DNA from: DATAGF01 sp963834875
GTDB lineage: Bacteria > Actinomycetota > Thermoleophilia > Miltoncostaeales > Miltoncostaeaceae
Direction: 5' to 3'
Assembly (NCBI GenBank): GCA_963834875.1
Contig: CAWIDG010000015.1
Location: forward strand, 1 to 64,000
DNA length: 64,000 bases
The notes under the pieces were generated by a model. It did not search any database. It was given only the letters and a program-made list of their open reading frames with translations, and was not told the DNA's origin. Position 1 is the stretch's first letter, and the number at the start of each line of letters is the position of its first letter. Shown in pieces: positions 44,989-53,903 of the stretch. A program made the translations under genes and the position numbers.

Positions 44989-45696
44989 TCAGCTCGTCGC
45001 CGGGGCCCCCGAGGCGTCGCCGTGGGCCTGCTCGAACCCCCGCCCGACGGCGGCCTGGGCGTGGTCGATGACCGCGTAGAGCGCGGCCATCGCCTGGGGC
45101 TCCATCGAGACGCCCTCGCGGCGCGCCTCCTCGGCCTCCATGGCGACCGCGATCGCCACGCGCGTGTGCTCGGCGAGCACGCCGAGGCCGGCCGGGCCCT
45201 GCAGCCCGCCGCGCAGGCCCGTGAGCTCGGCCCGCCCCATCGAGACCCCCGGCCGGCCGCTCTCGAGGCCCGCGGTGAGGATGCGAAGGAAGCGCACCGT
45301 GAGCCGGCGCATGGCCGGCGCGGTGGGGGCGGGGAGGGGCGTCACCACGTCCGCGTCGTAACCGTCGAGCACCCGCTCGACGATCGCCTCCGTCCTGAGG
45401 TTCAGCTCGCGCGCGAGCAGGGGGGCGGGCGGGACGTCCTGGGGAGGGCGGCGCAGGCGCCGCGGCTCGGGCGCCGGGGCGCCGCGGTCGGTCAGCCACT
45501 CCCGGAGCTCCTCGAGCTCGAAGCGCCGGTGGCCGCCGACGGTGCGGTGGGACGGGAGCCGGCCCTGGTCGGCCCACCCGCGCACGGTGGCGACGCTCAC
45601 GCCGATCAGCGCGGCCGCCTCGCTGGCGGTCAGGGTCCGCTCGCCCCGCCCGGCACGGCCGCCGCGCGCCCTGGGCCATTCCTCCACGTCGCTCAT
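44989..45696 (-). CDS. BldC/MerR-type HTH regulator with C-terminal helical domain
   Basis: ATG at 45696; 235 residues. TLTASEAAALIGVSVATVRG, WADQGRLPSHRTVGGHRRFE is a helix-turn-helix of the MerR/BldC/excisionase type with the diagnostic RT-GGHRRF. The C-terminal 150 residues are helical (LNLRTEAIVERVLDGYDADV, HTRVAIAVAMEAEEARREGV) and might sense a signal. It is divergent from the histidine kinase gene, 107 bp apart. Confidence 0.85.
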   Translation of the reverse strand: MSDVEEWPRARGGRAGRGERTLTASEAAALIGVSVATVRGWADQGRLPSHRTVGGHRRFELEELREWLTDRGAPAPEPRRLRRPPQDVPPAPLLARELNLRTEAIVERVLDGYDADVVTPLPAPTAPAMRRLTVRFLRILTAGLESGRPGVSMGRAELTGLRGGLQGPAGLGVLAEHTRVAIAVAMEAEEARREGVSMEPQAMAALYAVIDHAQAAVGRGFEQAHGDASGAPATS

Positions 45697-45803
45697 GGCC
45701 GCACAGTCTCGCGCATGTCCACCCCTCGGTCTCCCCCATCCTCCGCCCCGGTGCCGGGCGGCGGAAGGATTTTCGCCCGCAGAGGGCGAAGCCCTGCCGA
45801 AGC

Positions 45804-47513
45804 ATGCATCCCGAGCATCGCCGATTCCGCCCCTGGCGGCCAGCCCTCGCCGCGTTCCTGCTCCTGGCCTGCGCGCTCGGCCTGGTGGCGGCGTTCGCCG
45901 TGGGGCTCGACCTGCGCCGCGAGGTGGCGCGCGCCGGCGAGCCGCTCTCCCGCACGGCAGACGCGCTCGCGGCCCGCATCGACCCCGCCGACGCGCGCGC
46001 GGCCCGAGCGGCGCTCGAGGGCGCCGGCGTCCCGGCGCGCCTCGTCGGGCCCGCGGGGCGGGTGAAGCTCGAGGCCGGCGGGCCCGCGTCCGCCTGGGGC
46101 GCGGGCGCGGCGTCCTGGCCGGCGGGGCTCGCGACGGCCGGGGTCGAGGGGTGGGCGCTCAGGGACGGGGCGGTCCAGGCGACGCGGGAGCTCCCGTCCG
46201 GCGCCCGGATCGTCCTGCGGCAGCCGCTGGCGCCGGGGGCGGGGAGCCTGGGGACCGGGCTCTGGCCGCTCGGGGCGCTGGTGGCCGCCCTGGCGGCGCT
46301 CGGGGCGGGCGCCGCGTGGGTCCTCGGGGCGCGGTCGGCGTCGCGCCAGCGGGCGATCGCCGCCGCGGCCGAGGCCACCGCGGCCGGGCGCCCGACGCCG
46401 GTGCCGGAGGCCGGGCGTGGGGAGATGCGCCGGCTCTCGCGCGCCGTCGGGGCGCTCTCGGGCCGCGCGGCGGAGCTCCAGGACGCCGCCGAGGCCCGCG
46501 TCGAGGCGCTGGGCGCGGCCCTGGAGCCGATGGCCCAGCCGGCGGCCGCCCGCACGCCCGCGGGCAGCCTGATCCGGAACGAGGCCCTGGAGCGGCTGGT
46601 CGCCGACGCCGCCCCGGCCGACGCGGCCGCGATCGACGAGGCCGTGCAGGCGGGCCTCGAGGCGGCGGGCCCGGTCTCGCGCCGGCTGTCCATGGGCGAC
46701 GGGCGAGCCCTCGAGGTGGACGCCTGGGGGGTCCCAGGCGGCCGGATGGTGACGGTGGGCGAGCGGACCGAGCAGGCGCGGCTCGCGGCGCTGCGCCGCC
46801 AGCTCACCGGCTCCGCCGCCCGCCACCTTCAGGCTCCGGTGAGCGAGGTCCAGGCCATCGGCTCGGATCTCCTGGCCCAGGTCCCGGCGACGGCCGCCCC
46901 GGCCGTGCGGCGCGTGCTCGCCGCGGGGGACAGGATGGAGCGGCTGGTGGCCCAGATCCTGCGCGGGACGGAGAACGACCCGCGGGCACGGCCCGTGCGG
47001 ATGAGCGCGGTCGGGGCCGCCGGCGTCGCCTACGGGCTCGCGGCGGCCTTCGATCAGAAGCTGCGGGACCGCGGCCTGCGCCTCGAGACCGACCTGCCCG
47101 CGGCGCTCCCGCCGATGCACACGGACTCGGTGCTGGTGCACGAGATCCTGTCCGAGCTGATGGCCAACTCCGCGACCTTCACCCCCCGCGGAGGCACGAT
47201 CACGATCTCGGGCCGGGCGCTGCCCGGCGGCGGCGTCGAGCTGGCGGTGAGCGACACCGGCCCCGGCATCCCGGGCGAGGAGCTGGGCGCTGCGGTCGAG
47301 CCCTTCGGCCGCGGCGACGGCGCGAACGGGTTCCCGGGGGCCGGTCTCGGGCTGGGCGTCGCCCGTGTCCTCGCGGAGCGCCTCGGCGGCCGCCTCACCC
47401 TGGAGCCCGGGCCGGGCGGGCGCGCCCGCCTCGAGCTGCCCGCCGCGCCGGTCCGGGCCGCGGAGCCGGTGCCCGGCGAGGCCGTCAGCGGGGTGGGAGC
47501 GACAGCTCCATGA
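45804..47513 (+). CDS. sensor histidine kinase (orphan)
   Basis: ATG at 45804; 569 residues. Two membrane helices (AALAAFLLLACALGLVAAFA near the N-terminus and about residues 155-180) enclose a roughly 110-residue extracellular part. The HisKA-like helix carries AARHLQAPVSEVQAIGSDLL (phosphoacceptor His). The ATPase has EILSELMANSATFTPRGG (N box), SDTGPGIPGEELG (G1) and GAGLGLGVARVLAERLGG (G2). No response regulator gene is adjacent. Signal unknown. Confidence 0.9.
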   Translation: MHPEHRRFRPWRPALAAFLLLACALGLVAAFAVGLDLRREVARAGEPLSRTADALAARIDPADARAARAALEGAGVPARLVGPAGRVKLEAGGPASAWGAGAASWPAGLATAGVEGWALRDGAVQATRELPSGARIVLRQPLAPGAGSLGTGLWPLGALVAALAALGAGAAWVLGARSASRQRAIAAAAEATAAGRPTPVPEAGRGEMRRLSRAVGALSGRAAELQDAAEARVEALGAALEPMAQPAAARTPAGSLIRNEALERLVADAAPADAAAIDEAVQAGLEAAGPVSRRLSMGDGRALEVDAWGVPGGRMVTVGERTEQARLAALRRQLTGSAARHLQAPVSEVQAIGSDLLAQVPATAAPAVRRVLAAGDRMERLVAQILRGTENDPRARPVRMSAVGAAGVAYGLAAAFDQKLRDRGLRLETDLPAALPPMHTDSVLVHEILSELMANSATFTPRGGTITISGRALPGGGVELAVSDTGPGIPGEELGAAVEPFGRGDGANGFPGAGLGLGVARVLAERLGGRLTLEPGPGGRARLELPAAPVRAAEPVPGEAVSGVGATAP

Positions 47514-48102
47514 AGATCGCCCCGGGCGCGCCGAACACCAGCCGCCCGAGCACCCAGCGCCGCCGCGCCGCCTCGCGGAAGCCGTAGCGCTCGTAGAGCG
47601 GCCGGGCGGCGCGGTTGTCGGCCGTCACCCAGAGGGTGAGCCGCCGCTTGCCGACCCGCCGCGCCTCGCGCTCGCAGGCCGACAGCAGGGCGCTGGCGAC
47701 CCCGCGCCGGCGGGCCCACTCGGCCACGCCCAGCTCGTCGATGTAGCCCTCGTCACGAGCGACGCGCCCGGTTCCCAGCAGGCTGAAGACGGCGACCGCG
47801 CGCAGGGCCCGGGCCCACCCGACCTCCGCGGCGAGGGCCTGCAGGGCGCCCGCGCCCCGGTCGTCGGCCAGGGCGAGATGGACGCCGCCCGCGACCCGCC
47901 CCTCCACCTCGGCCACCCAGTAGCGGGAGCTGGAGACCTCGCGGACGTCGCGCCGCACGAGGCCCTCGACCCCGCGGACGGCGGCGCGCCCGAGGGCCGG
48001 GCCGTACTTGTCCGAGAGCGCGTCGACGATCACGGCGGCGATCGCCGCGGCGTCGTCCTCGCGCGCCGGCCGCACGATCGGTGCTGGCGGCATCGTCGGC
48101 AT
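47485..48102 (-). CDS. GNAT acetyltransferase
   Basis: Start placed at ATG 48102 (an upstream start at 48147 is possible). IVRPAREDDAAAIAAVIVDA opens the fold; YIDELGVAEWARRRGVASAL is motif A with the acetyl-CoA loop (RRRGVA), and LTLWVTADNRAARPLYERYG followed by F is motif B. It transfers acetyl from acetyl-CoA to an unknown amine. The 3' end overlaps the kinase gene by 29 bp, tail to tail. Confidence 0.88.
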   Translation of the reverse strand: MPTMPPAPIVRPAREDDAAAIAAVIVDALSDKYGPALGRAAVRGVEGLVRRDVREVSSSRYWVAEVEGRVAGGVHLALADDRGAGALQALAAEVGWARALRAVAVFSLLGTGRVARDEGYIDELGVAEWARRRGVASALLSACEREARRVGKRRLTLWVTADNRAARPLYERYGFREAARRRWVLGRLVFGAPGAIFMELSLPPR

Positions 48103-48161
48103 CCCGGCGATGGTAGCCGTCGACGGGCTAGCCTCCTCTTCGCCCATACACGGAGGTGACC

Positions 48162-48638
48162 ATGGCGCGACTCCAGGCGGGCCGGGCGGCGCCCGACTTC
48201 ACGCTTCGGGCCGATGACGGATCGACGGTGAGCCTGGCGGACCTCGCCGGCGGCACCGTGGTCCTCTACTTCTACCCCAGGGACGACACCAGCGGCTGCA
48301 CGACCGAGGCCTGCGAGTTCCGCGACCTCCAGGCCGACTACGACGCGGCGGGGGCCCGCGTGATCGGCGTGAGCCCCGACCCGGTGACGAGCCACGCCAC
48401 GTTCCGGGACAAGCACGGCTTGCCGTTCACGCTGTTGAGCGACCCCGACCACGAGGCCGCGGAGGCCTACGGCGTCTGGGTGGAGAAGTCCATGTACGGC
48501 AAGCGGTACATGGGCGTCGAGCGCAGCACGTTCGTCATCGGCGCCGACGGCGCCCTGTTGGAGGCGCTCTACAAGGTCAAGCCGAAGGGCCATGCGGCGT
48601 CCGTCCTCGAGCTGGTCGGCTCGCTCCGGGGGACGTGA
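48162..48638 (+). CDS. bcp: thioredoxin-dependent peroxiredoxin (Bcp/PrxQ)
   Basis: ATG at 48162 with CGGAGGTGACC upstream; 158 residues. APDFTLRADDGSTVSLADLA, then VVLYFYPRDDTSGCTTEACE with the peroxidatic Cys and the resolving Cys five residues later (CTTEAC), the PrxQ arrangement. KHGLPFTLLSDPDHEAAEAY and YMGVERSTFVIGADG complete the fold. It reduces hydroperoxides with thioredoxin electrons. The stop overlaps the next start (GTGA). Confidence 0.95.
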   Translation: MARLQAGRAAPDFTLRADDGSTVSLADLAGGTVVLYFYPRDDTSGCTTEACEFRDLQADYDAAGARVIGVSPDPVTSHATFRDKHGLPFTLLSDPDHEAAEAYGVWVEKSMYGKRYMGVERSTFVIGADGALLEALYKVKPKGHAASVLELVGSLRGT

Positions 48639-49244
48639 CGCCGGTCCCCGCCTCGCCCGTGCCCCAGCGCCGGCTGGCGATCCTCGCCTACGGCTCCCTG
48701 CTCTATCACCTCGGGCCCGGGGCTCGCGCCGGTGGTCGTCGGCTCGGAGCCCTGCCGCACGCCGTTCCCGGTCGAGTACGGGCGGGCGTCGCGGCGCTGG
48801 GGGGGCGGGCCGGTGCTCGTGCCCCACCCGCGCGGCGGGTCCGTGCAGGGCGCCCTGCTGCACCTGGCCGACGGCGTGGAGGCGGCGGCCGCGGCGCGGC
48901 TGCTGGCCGAGCGCGAGGGCCTGGACGGCACGCGCGGGATCGTGCAGGTGGATCTGGGCGGGGATCGCCTGGTGCTGAGCGCGAGCCTGCCGCGGAACCT
49001 GACGGAGCGGGACATGGTCCCCACCGCCCTCGCCCGGCGCGCCGTGGAGAGCGCGAGCCACGGCCCCCGCAACGGCGTCGCCTACCTGCGGGGAGCGGTC
49101 GAGGCGGGCGTGCGCACCCCGCTCACGGACGCCTACGCGGCGAGCGTGCTGGAGCTCGTCGGGGCGTCCTCGCTGGCCGACGCGGAGCGGCTGGTAGCGT
49201 TGGAGCGACCCGCAGCGGCAGGGGGGGCGAATGGCCTGGGATGA
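48635..49244 (+). CDS. gamma-glutamylcyclotransferase-like protein, one frameshift
   Basis: GTG at 48635. LAILAYGSLLYHLGPG holds the YGS(L) motif of the cyclotransferase fold; after a one-base shift near 48722 it continues PVVVGSEPCRTPFPVEYGRA, then VQGALLHLADGVEAAAAARL and MVPTALARRAVESA. It is longer than classic GGCT domains and may act on glutathione-like gamma-glutamyl groups or be non-enzymatic. Overlaps its neighbours at both ends. Confidence 0.55.
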
Positions 49245-49581
49245 CGTCTCGCGGTGGCAGCCGGTCAACCTCGCCGCCGCGTTCCGGATGGGCGACGCGG
49301 TCCAGCCCATCGACGTCCGCGACCTGGGCTACCGGGAGTCCGAGGAGCAGGTGAAGGGCGCGATCCGGGTCAACCCGATGGAGTTCGAGCGCGAGATCGG
49401 GGGCCTGCCCGACGGCCGCGAGCTGATCTTCTACGACGACCGCCCGGGAGACGCGACGAGCCTGAAGATCGCGATCTGGGCCGTCGACAACGGGCGCTCG
49501 CGGGTCGGCGTCCTCGTCGGGGGCTGGGACGCGTGGCGCGAGGGCGGCTACCCGGTCGAGCCGAAGCTCTCAGCCGGCTGA
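49231..49581 (+). CDS. rhodanese-like domain protein without catalytic Cys
   Basis: ATG at 49231; 116 residues. AVQPIDVRDLGYRESEEQVK and GAIRVNPMEFEREIGGLPDG are the CH2-A region and first half. The active-site loop reads ELIFYDDRPGDATSLKIAIW with Asp-Asp where rhodaneses have Cys. VGVLVGGWDAWREGGYPVEP is the CH2-B region. It probably binds rather than transfers sulfur. Convergent overlap of 12 bp with the next gene. Confidence 0.85.
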   Translation: MAWDDVSRWQPVNLAAAFRMGDAVQPIDVRDLGYRESEEQVKGAIRVNPMEFEREIGGLPDGRELIFYDDRPGDATSLKIAIWAVDNGRSRVGVLVGGWDAWREGGYPVEPKLSAG

Positions 49582-49902
49582 GCCCGTGCCGTCCGGACGC
49601 AGGCCGTAGGTCTCCTCGAGCCAGCCGGGCAGCACGTGGGCGATCGCGCGGCACATCAGCTCACGCTCGGAGATGGCCACCCTGGCGGCGACCTCGAGCG
49701 CGAGGCGGGCGTCCTCGCTGCGGATGCCGCTGACGCCCTGCACGGTCTTGTCCGCCTCCGAGCGGTTGTAGACCATCGCCCGCGCGGCCATCGGCCAGTT
49801 CTCCTTGGTCCAGTCGATCAGGGAGGTCTCGAGGGAGGTCGGGTCATAGCCCAGCAGGGCCTTCTGGAGCTCGTTCGGCGAAGGATCGGAGTCGCGCTGC
49901 AT
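49570..49902 (-). CDS. hypothetical protein
   Basis: ATG at 49902 with GAGGTGAGC upstream; 110 residues. Helical, with LETSLIDWTKENWPMAARAM, LALEVAARVAISERELMCRA and IAHVLPGWLEETYGL. No family recognised, but a good ribosome binding site and balanced composition support it. Confidence 0.65.
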   Translation of the reverse strand: MQRDSDPSPNELQKALLGYDPTSLETSLIDWTKENWPMAARAMVYNRSEADKTVQGVSGIRSEDARLALEVAARVAISERELMCRAIAHVLPGWLEETYGLRPDGTGSAG

Positions 49903-49962
49903 GCTCACCTCGGGACGGGGGCCGGCCGTGGGGCAGTGTAGCCCCGGCCCCTGGGCGGCGCC

Positions 49963-50859
49963 GTGAGGATCGTCTCCCTCCTTCCCGGCGCGACGGAGAT
50001 GGTGGCCGCGGTCGGGCGCGGCGACCGGCTCGTGGGCCGCACCCACGAGTGCGACTGGCCGCCTGAGGTCGCGTCGGTGCCGGCGATCACCGCCGACCGG
50101 CTCGATCGGAGCGAGATGGGCTCGGCCGAGATCGACCGCGCGGTGGGCGAGGCGATGGGCGAGGGCGGCGGCCTCTACCGGCTCGACGTGGAGGCCCTCG
50201 CGCGGGCGCGGCCGGACCTGATCATCACGCAGGCGCTCTGCGGCGTCTGCGCGGTCGAGCGGGGGGAGGTCGAGGAGGCGGCGCGGTCGATCCCGAGCCG
50301 GCCCGAGGTGCTGTCGCTCGAGCCGGAGACGCTCGGCGACGTGCTCGATTGCGTCGTCCGGGTGGGCGAGGCCGTCGGGGCCGTGGACGCCGCCGCTCGC
50401 GTCGTGGCCGGGCTGCGCGAGCGCCTCGACCGCGCCGGCGAGCTCGCGGCGGGGCTGGCGCCGGTGCGGGCGCTCTGCCTGGAGTGGCTCGACCCGCCCT
50501 ACCTCGCCGGGCACTGGGTGCCGGAGCAGGTGGCGCTCGCGGGAGGCCACGACCCGCTGGGTCGGCCCGGCCGCCCCTCCGTGGCGGCGCGCCCGGAGGA
50601 CGTGGTCGCCGCCGACCCCGACGTCCTGCTGCTGATGCCGTGCGGGTGGAGCTCCGCCGAGACGCTCGCCGCGCTCGCGCGTGACCGGTTCCACGAGCGG
50701 TACGGCGGCATGAGGGCGGTGCGCGAGGGCCGTGTCGCCGCCCTCGACAGCGGCGCCCACTTCAGCCGGCCCGGCCCGCGGCTGGTCGACGGGGTCGAGG
50801 CCCTGGTGCCGGTGCTGCACCCCCGGACGGCCGAGTCCGCGGTCGCGGCTCGCGGCTAG
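49963..50859 (+). CDS. BtuF-like cobalamin-binding protein without signal peptide
   Basis: GTG at 49963; 298 residues. RIVSLLPGATEMVAAVGRGD, VGRTHECDWP and DLIITQALCGVCAVERGE are hallmarks of the cobalamin-binding BtuF-like family (helical backbone metal receptor fold). VRALCLEWLDPPYLAGHWVP and LLLMPCGWS follow. No export signal, so it is cytoplasmic, unlike ABC-transporter BtuF. A corrinoid role is inferred from the family. Confidence 0.85.
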   Translation: MRIVSLLPGATEMVAAVGRGDRLVGRTHECDWPPEVASVPAITADRLDRSEMGSAEIDRAVGEAMGEGGGLYRLDVEALARARPDLIITQALCGVCAVERGEVEEAARSIPSRPEVLSLEPETLGDVLDCVVRVGEAVGAVDAAARVVAGLRERLDRAGELAAGLAPVRALCLEWLDPPYLAGHWVPEQVALAGGHDPLGRPGRPSVAARPEDVVAADPDVLLLMPCGWSSAETLAALARDRFHERYGGMRAVREGRVAALDSGAHFSRPGPRLVDGVEALVPVLHPRTAESAVAARG

Positions 50860-50868
50860 ACTCAGACG

Positions 50869-51165
50869 GTGCCGACGTACCTGCTGCTCTCGACCCTGAG
50901 CCCGCAGGGCCTGCAGACGCTCGAGGCGACGCCCGAGCGGCTGCTGGAGGTCAACCGCGAGATCGAGGCGCTCGGGGGCCGCGTCCTGCGGCAGTGGTTC
51001 CTGCTGGGCGCCTACGACTTCCTGAGCGTCGTCGAGGCGCCCGACGAGCGCGTGATCTCCCGGCTCGCCGTGGACCTCGCCTCGCGCGGGAGCGCGAGCT
51101 TCGAGACCCTCACCGCGATCCCGGTGAGCGAGTTCATCGCGTCGCTGGGCGAGGCCGCGACCTGA
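50869..51165 (+). CDS. GYD domain protein
   Basis: GTG at 50869; 98 residues. PTYLLLSTLSPQGLQTLEAT, then EALGGRVLRQWFLLGAYDFL with the GxYD motif, then SASFETLTAIPVSEF. A small ferredoxin-like fold, often found next to oxygenases; function unknown. A second GYD protein lies at 59861. Confidence 0.88.
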   Translation: MPTYLLLSTLSPQGLQTLEATPERLLEVNREIEALGGRVLRQWFLLGAYDFLSVVEAPDERVISRLAVDLASRGSASFETLTAIPVSEFIASLGEAAT

Positions 51166-51713
51166 GCAGCCGAGCGGCGGCGCTGGCCCTCGACCCGGCG
51201 CCGCCGCCGCGCCGCGGCCCGCTCCGCGCCCTTGCCCTCCTGCCGCTGGGGATCGTCGGGCCCTTCGGAGGGTGGATCCTGCCGACCGCCTACCTGGTGA
51301 TCCCGCCCGTGGCCGGCCTGCACCTCGCCACCCGGCGCGCCGACGGGTACCTGAGCGACGACGGCCCGCGCGTGGCCGCGGCGCTCGAGTGGCTCGTGTG
51401 GGTGCGGGCCTTCGGGATGCTCCTGGTCGAGCGGCCGCCGCTGGACGCCGCACCGCCCGTGCGGCTCTCCGTCGACCTCTCGGGGCGGCCGACCACCGCG
51501 ACGGCGGTGCTGCGGCTGGTCGCCGGGCTGCCGCACGCGCTGGCGCTGTTCGTCGCGGGGGCGGCGCTCATCCCGGCATGGCTCCTCGGCTGCGGCTGGC
51601 TCGCCCTGCGCGGCAGGCTTCCCGGGCCGGTTCGCGCGGCCCAGGTGGGGCTGCTGCGGGCGGAGGCCGCCTTCCTCGCCCGCCACGCCTCCCTGTCGGC
51701 GAGGACGCCCTAG
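51162..51713 (+). CDS. hypothetical membrane protein, start uncertain
   Basis: A CTG overlapping the GYD stop (51162) is the first possible start in frame; no ATG is close. Two helix pairs: LRALALLPLGIVGPFGGWIL with TAYLVIPPVAGLHLA, and ALALFVAGAALIPAWLLGCG. A soluble segment contains ALEWLVWVRAFGMLLVERPP. Function unknown. The stop (TAG 51711) shares bases with the stop of the convergent zinc-ribbon gene. Confidence 0.6.
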   Translation: MSSRAAALALDPAPPPRRGPLRALALLPLGIVGPFGGWILPTAYLVIPPVAGLHLATRRADGYLSDDGPRVAAALEWLVWVRAFGMLLVERPPLDAAPPVRLSVDLSGRPTTATAVLRLVAGLPHALALFVAGAALIPAWLLGCGWLALRGRLPGPVRAAQVGLLRAEAAFLARHASLSARTP

Positions 51714-51883
51714 GCCGGGACGCGGCGCCACTCCTCGGCGCCGCACAGCGGGCAGAGGGGCAGCACGAGGATCCCGTCGCTCTCCTTCGGCGACTTCACC
51801 AGCAGGTCGCACTCGGCGCAGCGGAAGGAGCCGGTGACCTCGTCACCGACCTCGAACTTCTCGTCTTCGTGAACGCTCGGCAT
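51710..51883 (-). CDS. small zinc-ribbon protein
   Basis: ATG at 51883; 57 residues: PSVHEDEKFEVGDEVTGSFR, then CAECDLLV and CPLCGAEEWRRVPA. Two CxxC pairs form a rubredoxin-like zinc ribbon. Such proteins are common and uncharacterised. It was found by reading the strand because it is very short. Confidence 0.75.
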   Translation of the reverse strand: MPSVHEDEKFEVGDEVTGSFRCAECDLLVKSPKESDGILVLPLCPLCGAEEWRRVPA

Positions 51884-51965
51884 CGGCCGGATCGACCTCC
51901 GTCGCAGGTGGCCGCGGGGCGCACCTCGCCCGCGGGTCGGCGCCGCCTCGTGTCGGGCGGGCGGC

Positions 51966-52244
51966 CTAGGTGGCTACTGCGGCGATGATGCTCGCCGCGG
52001 CGACCAGCGTGAACAGCGTCAGGCCGATCACGAGCAGGACGCGCTCGGACACGCCGGCGATGCGGCGGGCGCCGCCGTCGATCGTGCCCCGGCGCCGCGC
52101 GAGGAGCCGCGGCAGGCCCCCCTCGTCGAGCCACCGCTCGCAGTAGGGGCAGAAGCGCGCCTCGGCCAGGAGCGGGAGGCCGCAGCGGTGACAGGCGGGG
52201 GCCTCTTGACGGTGGTGTCCCTGAAGATCGGACTCGGCTCTCAC
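51966..52244 (-). CDS. zinc-ribbon protein with C-terminal membrane helix
   Basis: GTG at 52244 with AGGGGAG upstream is preferred over ATG 52319 because residues before it are not domain-like. ACHRCGLPLLAEARFCPYCE is a double CxxC ribbon; SERVLLVIGLTLFTLVAAAS followed by IIAAVA is a C-terminal membrane anchor. Function unknown; tail-anchored ribbon proteins often recruit partners. Confidence 0.75.
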   Translation of the reverse strand: MRAESDLQGHHRQEAPACHRCGLPLLAEARFCPYCERWLDEGGLPRLLARRRGTIDGGARRIAGVSERVLLVIGLTLFTLVAAASIIAAVAT

Positions 52245-52380
52245 GCCGGTGGCTCCCCTCAGACTCGCGTCGGGCGGTCCCCACGTCCTCCCGGCCGGGC
52301 CGCAAGCATACACCCGCAAATGGCCCCTGCAACCACCCGCCGGAGGGCGCTGCCGCGCGCTCCGCGCAGGGCCGTCTCCG

Positions 52381-52773
52381 TCACGAGTCCCGCTTGAAGA
52401 AGCGGTCCGCGGCCTCCCAGCCGGTGCCGGGGGTGGGCTCGGTCGGCTCGTCGCCGACCATGGGGAACGCGTCCTGGGAGGGGTCGCCGGCGGGCGCGTG
52501 CTCGTCGTCGTGGAGGGAGTCGATCTCGGCCACCTTCCCCTCGATCTCCATCAGCTTCGAGTCAACGGCCGCGATCTCGGCGGCGAGCGGCTCCTCGGGG
52601 ATCTGCCCCGACTTCACGAGCTCGTAGGCGCGCTCCCCGAGCTCCTCGAGCGCGGTGCGGTGATGGCGCTGCAGGAGACGGCGCTCGCCTTCCACCCGAG
52701 CGCGCTTGAGCGACGTCTGGACGTCGGTCGCGAGCCGGTTCGCCTGCTTGGTAAGGGTGTCCAGGACCGTCAT
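52381..52773 (-). CDS. coiled-coil hypothetical protein
   Basis: ATG at 52773; 130 residues. Long amphipathic helices (TVLDTLTKQANRLATDVQTS, LKRARVEGERRLLQRHHRTA, EELGERAYELVKSGQIPEEP, AAEIAAVDSKLMEIEGKVAE) then an acidic Pro-rich tail. It resembles small phage-shock or prefoldin-like helical proteins in outline but no family is claimed. Confidence 0.7.
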   Translation of the reverse strand: MTVLDTLTKQANRLATDVQTSLKRARVEGERRLLQRHHRTALEELGERAYELVKSGQIPEEPLAAEIAAVDSKLMEIEGKVAEIDSLHDDEHAPAGDPSQDAFPMVGDEPTEPTPGTGWEAADRFFKRDS

Positions 52774-52932
52774 CTGCGCCTCCTCGAAACGAGCTGCCGG
52801 CGTGGGCGACCCGATATTCGCACACGCCCCCGGCCGGGGTCAGGGGGCGCACGGCCGCCGTCACGGGGCCGCGCGCGTTTCGCCTCCGTCCGGTGCGGAG
52901 CCGTGGCCGGGGGCCCGCCTAGCGTCGGCGCC

Positions 52933-53690
52933 GTGTCCCGGAGCGCCCAGCGCGGCCAGGCCGCCGTCGAGAGCATCGGCATCGCGGTGCTGGTGGCGCT
53001 GCTGCTCGCCGCCGTCTCGGCGTGGCTCGTCCGCGAGGTGCGCCCGCCGGTGCGGCCGCCCGCGCTGGTCGAGGCGGTCGCGGCGCCCCTGACGCGGGAG
53101 CCTGCGGCCTTCGACCATCGCTACCCCCTGCCGCGGCCCGCCTTCGAGATGCCGCGCGGCCGCGATGACGAGCCGATCGGACGGGCCCTGCGGGCCGCCG
53201 GCCGCGGATCGCGCGACGCGGTCGTCCTCGGCCTCGAGATGCGCCATCGCTTCGCGCGCGGCTTCGGCCGGCGCCTGGGCGAGAGCGGCACGCGGCTCCT
53301 GGAGGACCCGCTCGGCGAGCTGCTCTCCGTTCCCGATCCCGACCTCCTCACGCCCGCCGGGGCGCGGCGCGGCCTCGAGCGGCTGCGGGACTACGCCCGC
53401 CGGCTGCGGGCGATGCCGCCGCGCGAGGCGGCGCTCCGGGTCTCGGAGGACGCCGGCGGGCTGGGGGCCGACGTCGCCGTCGAGGCGCTCGAGGCGTGGC
53501 TGCAGAAGCGTGCCCAGCAGGGCCGGGCGGGCGCCACGCGCGCCGTGACACCCCGGGCGCAGTCACGGCGCTCCTCGGCGTCGAGCCGGGCGAGGCCCCC
53601 CGGCCAGGATCGAGGCGGATCGCACACGACGGAAGGGAGACGGAGGGATGGGACACGCGATGTGGGCGTGGCTCCACGCCGCGGCGCTGA
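52933..53690 (+). CDS. TadE-like pilin protein, end uncertain (frameshift)
   Basis: GTG at 52933. SRSAQRGQAAVESIGIAVLV, ALLLAAVSAWLVREV is a class III prepilin-like signal (RGQ-A-VE) with one helix. A long hydrophilic part follows (RDAVVLGLEMRHRFARGFGR, LEDPLGELLSVPDPDLLTPA). A frame change near 53545 gives the more natural tail VTALLGVEPGEAPRPGSRRI with a stop at 53690; without it the frame runs through the next gene. Probably a minor pilin of a Flp/Tad system whose other genes are not here. Confidence 0.6.
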
Positions 53691-53878
53691 CGGCGCTCGA
53701 GCGGGCGCGCCGGGACCGGCGCGGCCAGGGGACGGTGGAGTACGTCGGCGTGGTCGTGATGGTCACGCTGCTGATCGCCGCCGTCGCGGTCGCGGCCAAG
53801 GGCTGGGCCCCTGCGGTGGGCGACGGGCTGAAGAAGGCCATCGGGGAGGCGATCAAGAAGGCCTCCGGCGGCCTCTGA
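53648..53878 (+). CDS. Flp/Fap pilin
   Basis: ATG at 53648 (a second at 53660); 76 residues. After a short leader, RRGQGTVEYVGVVVMVTLLI, AAVAVAAKGWAPAVGD is the Flp pilin signature (GxxxxEY then a hydrophobic helix). It ends LKKAIGEAIKKASGG. Cut by a TadV-type peptidase not seen here. It overlaps the 3' end of the TadE-like gene in one reading. Confidence 0.85.
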   Translation: MGHAMWAWLHAAALTALERARRDRRGQGTVEYVGVVVMVTLLIAAVAVAAKGWAPAVGDGLKKAIGEAIKKASGGL

Positions 53879-53903
53879 CGACGGCGCCCGGCCGGCGCCG
53901 GGG

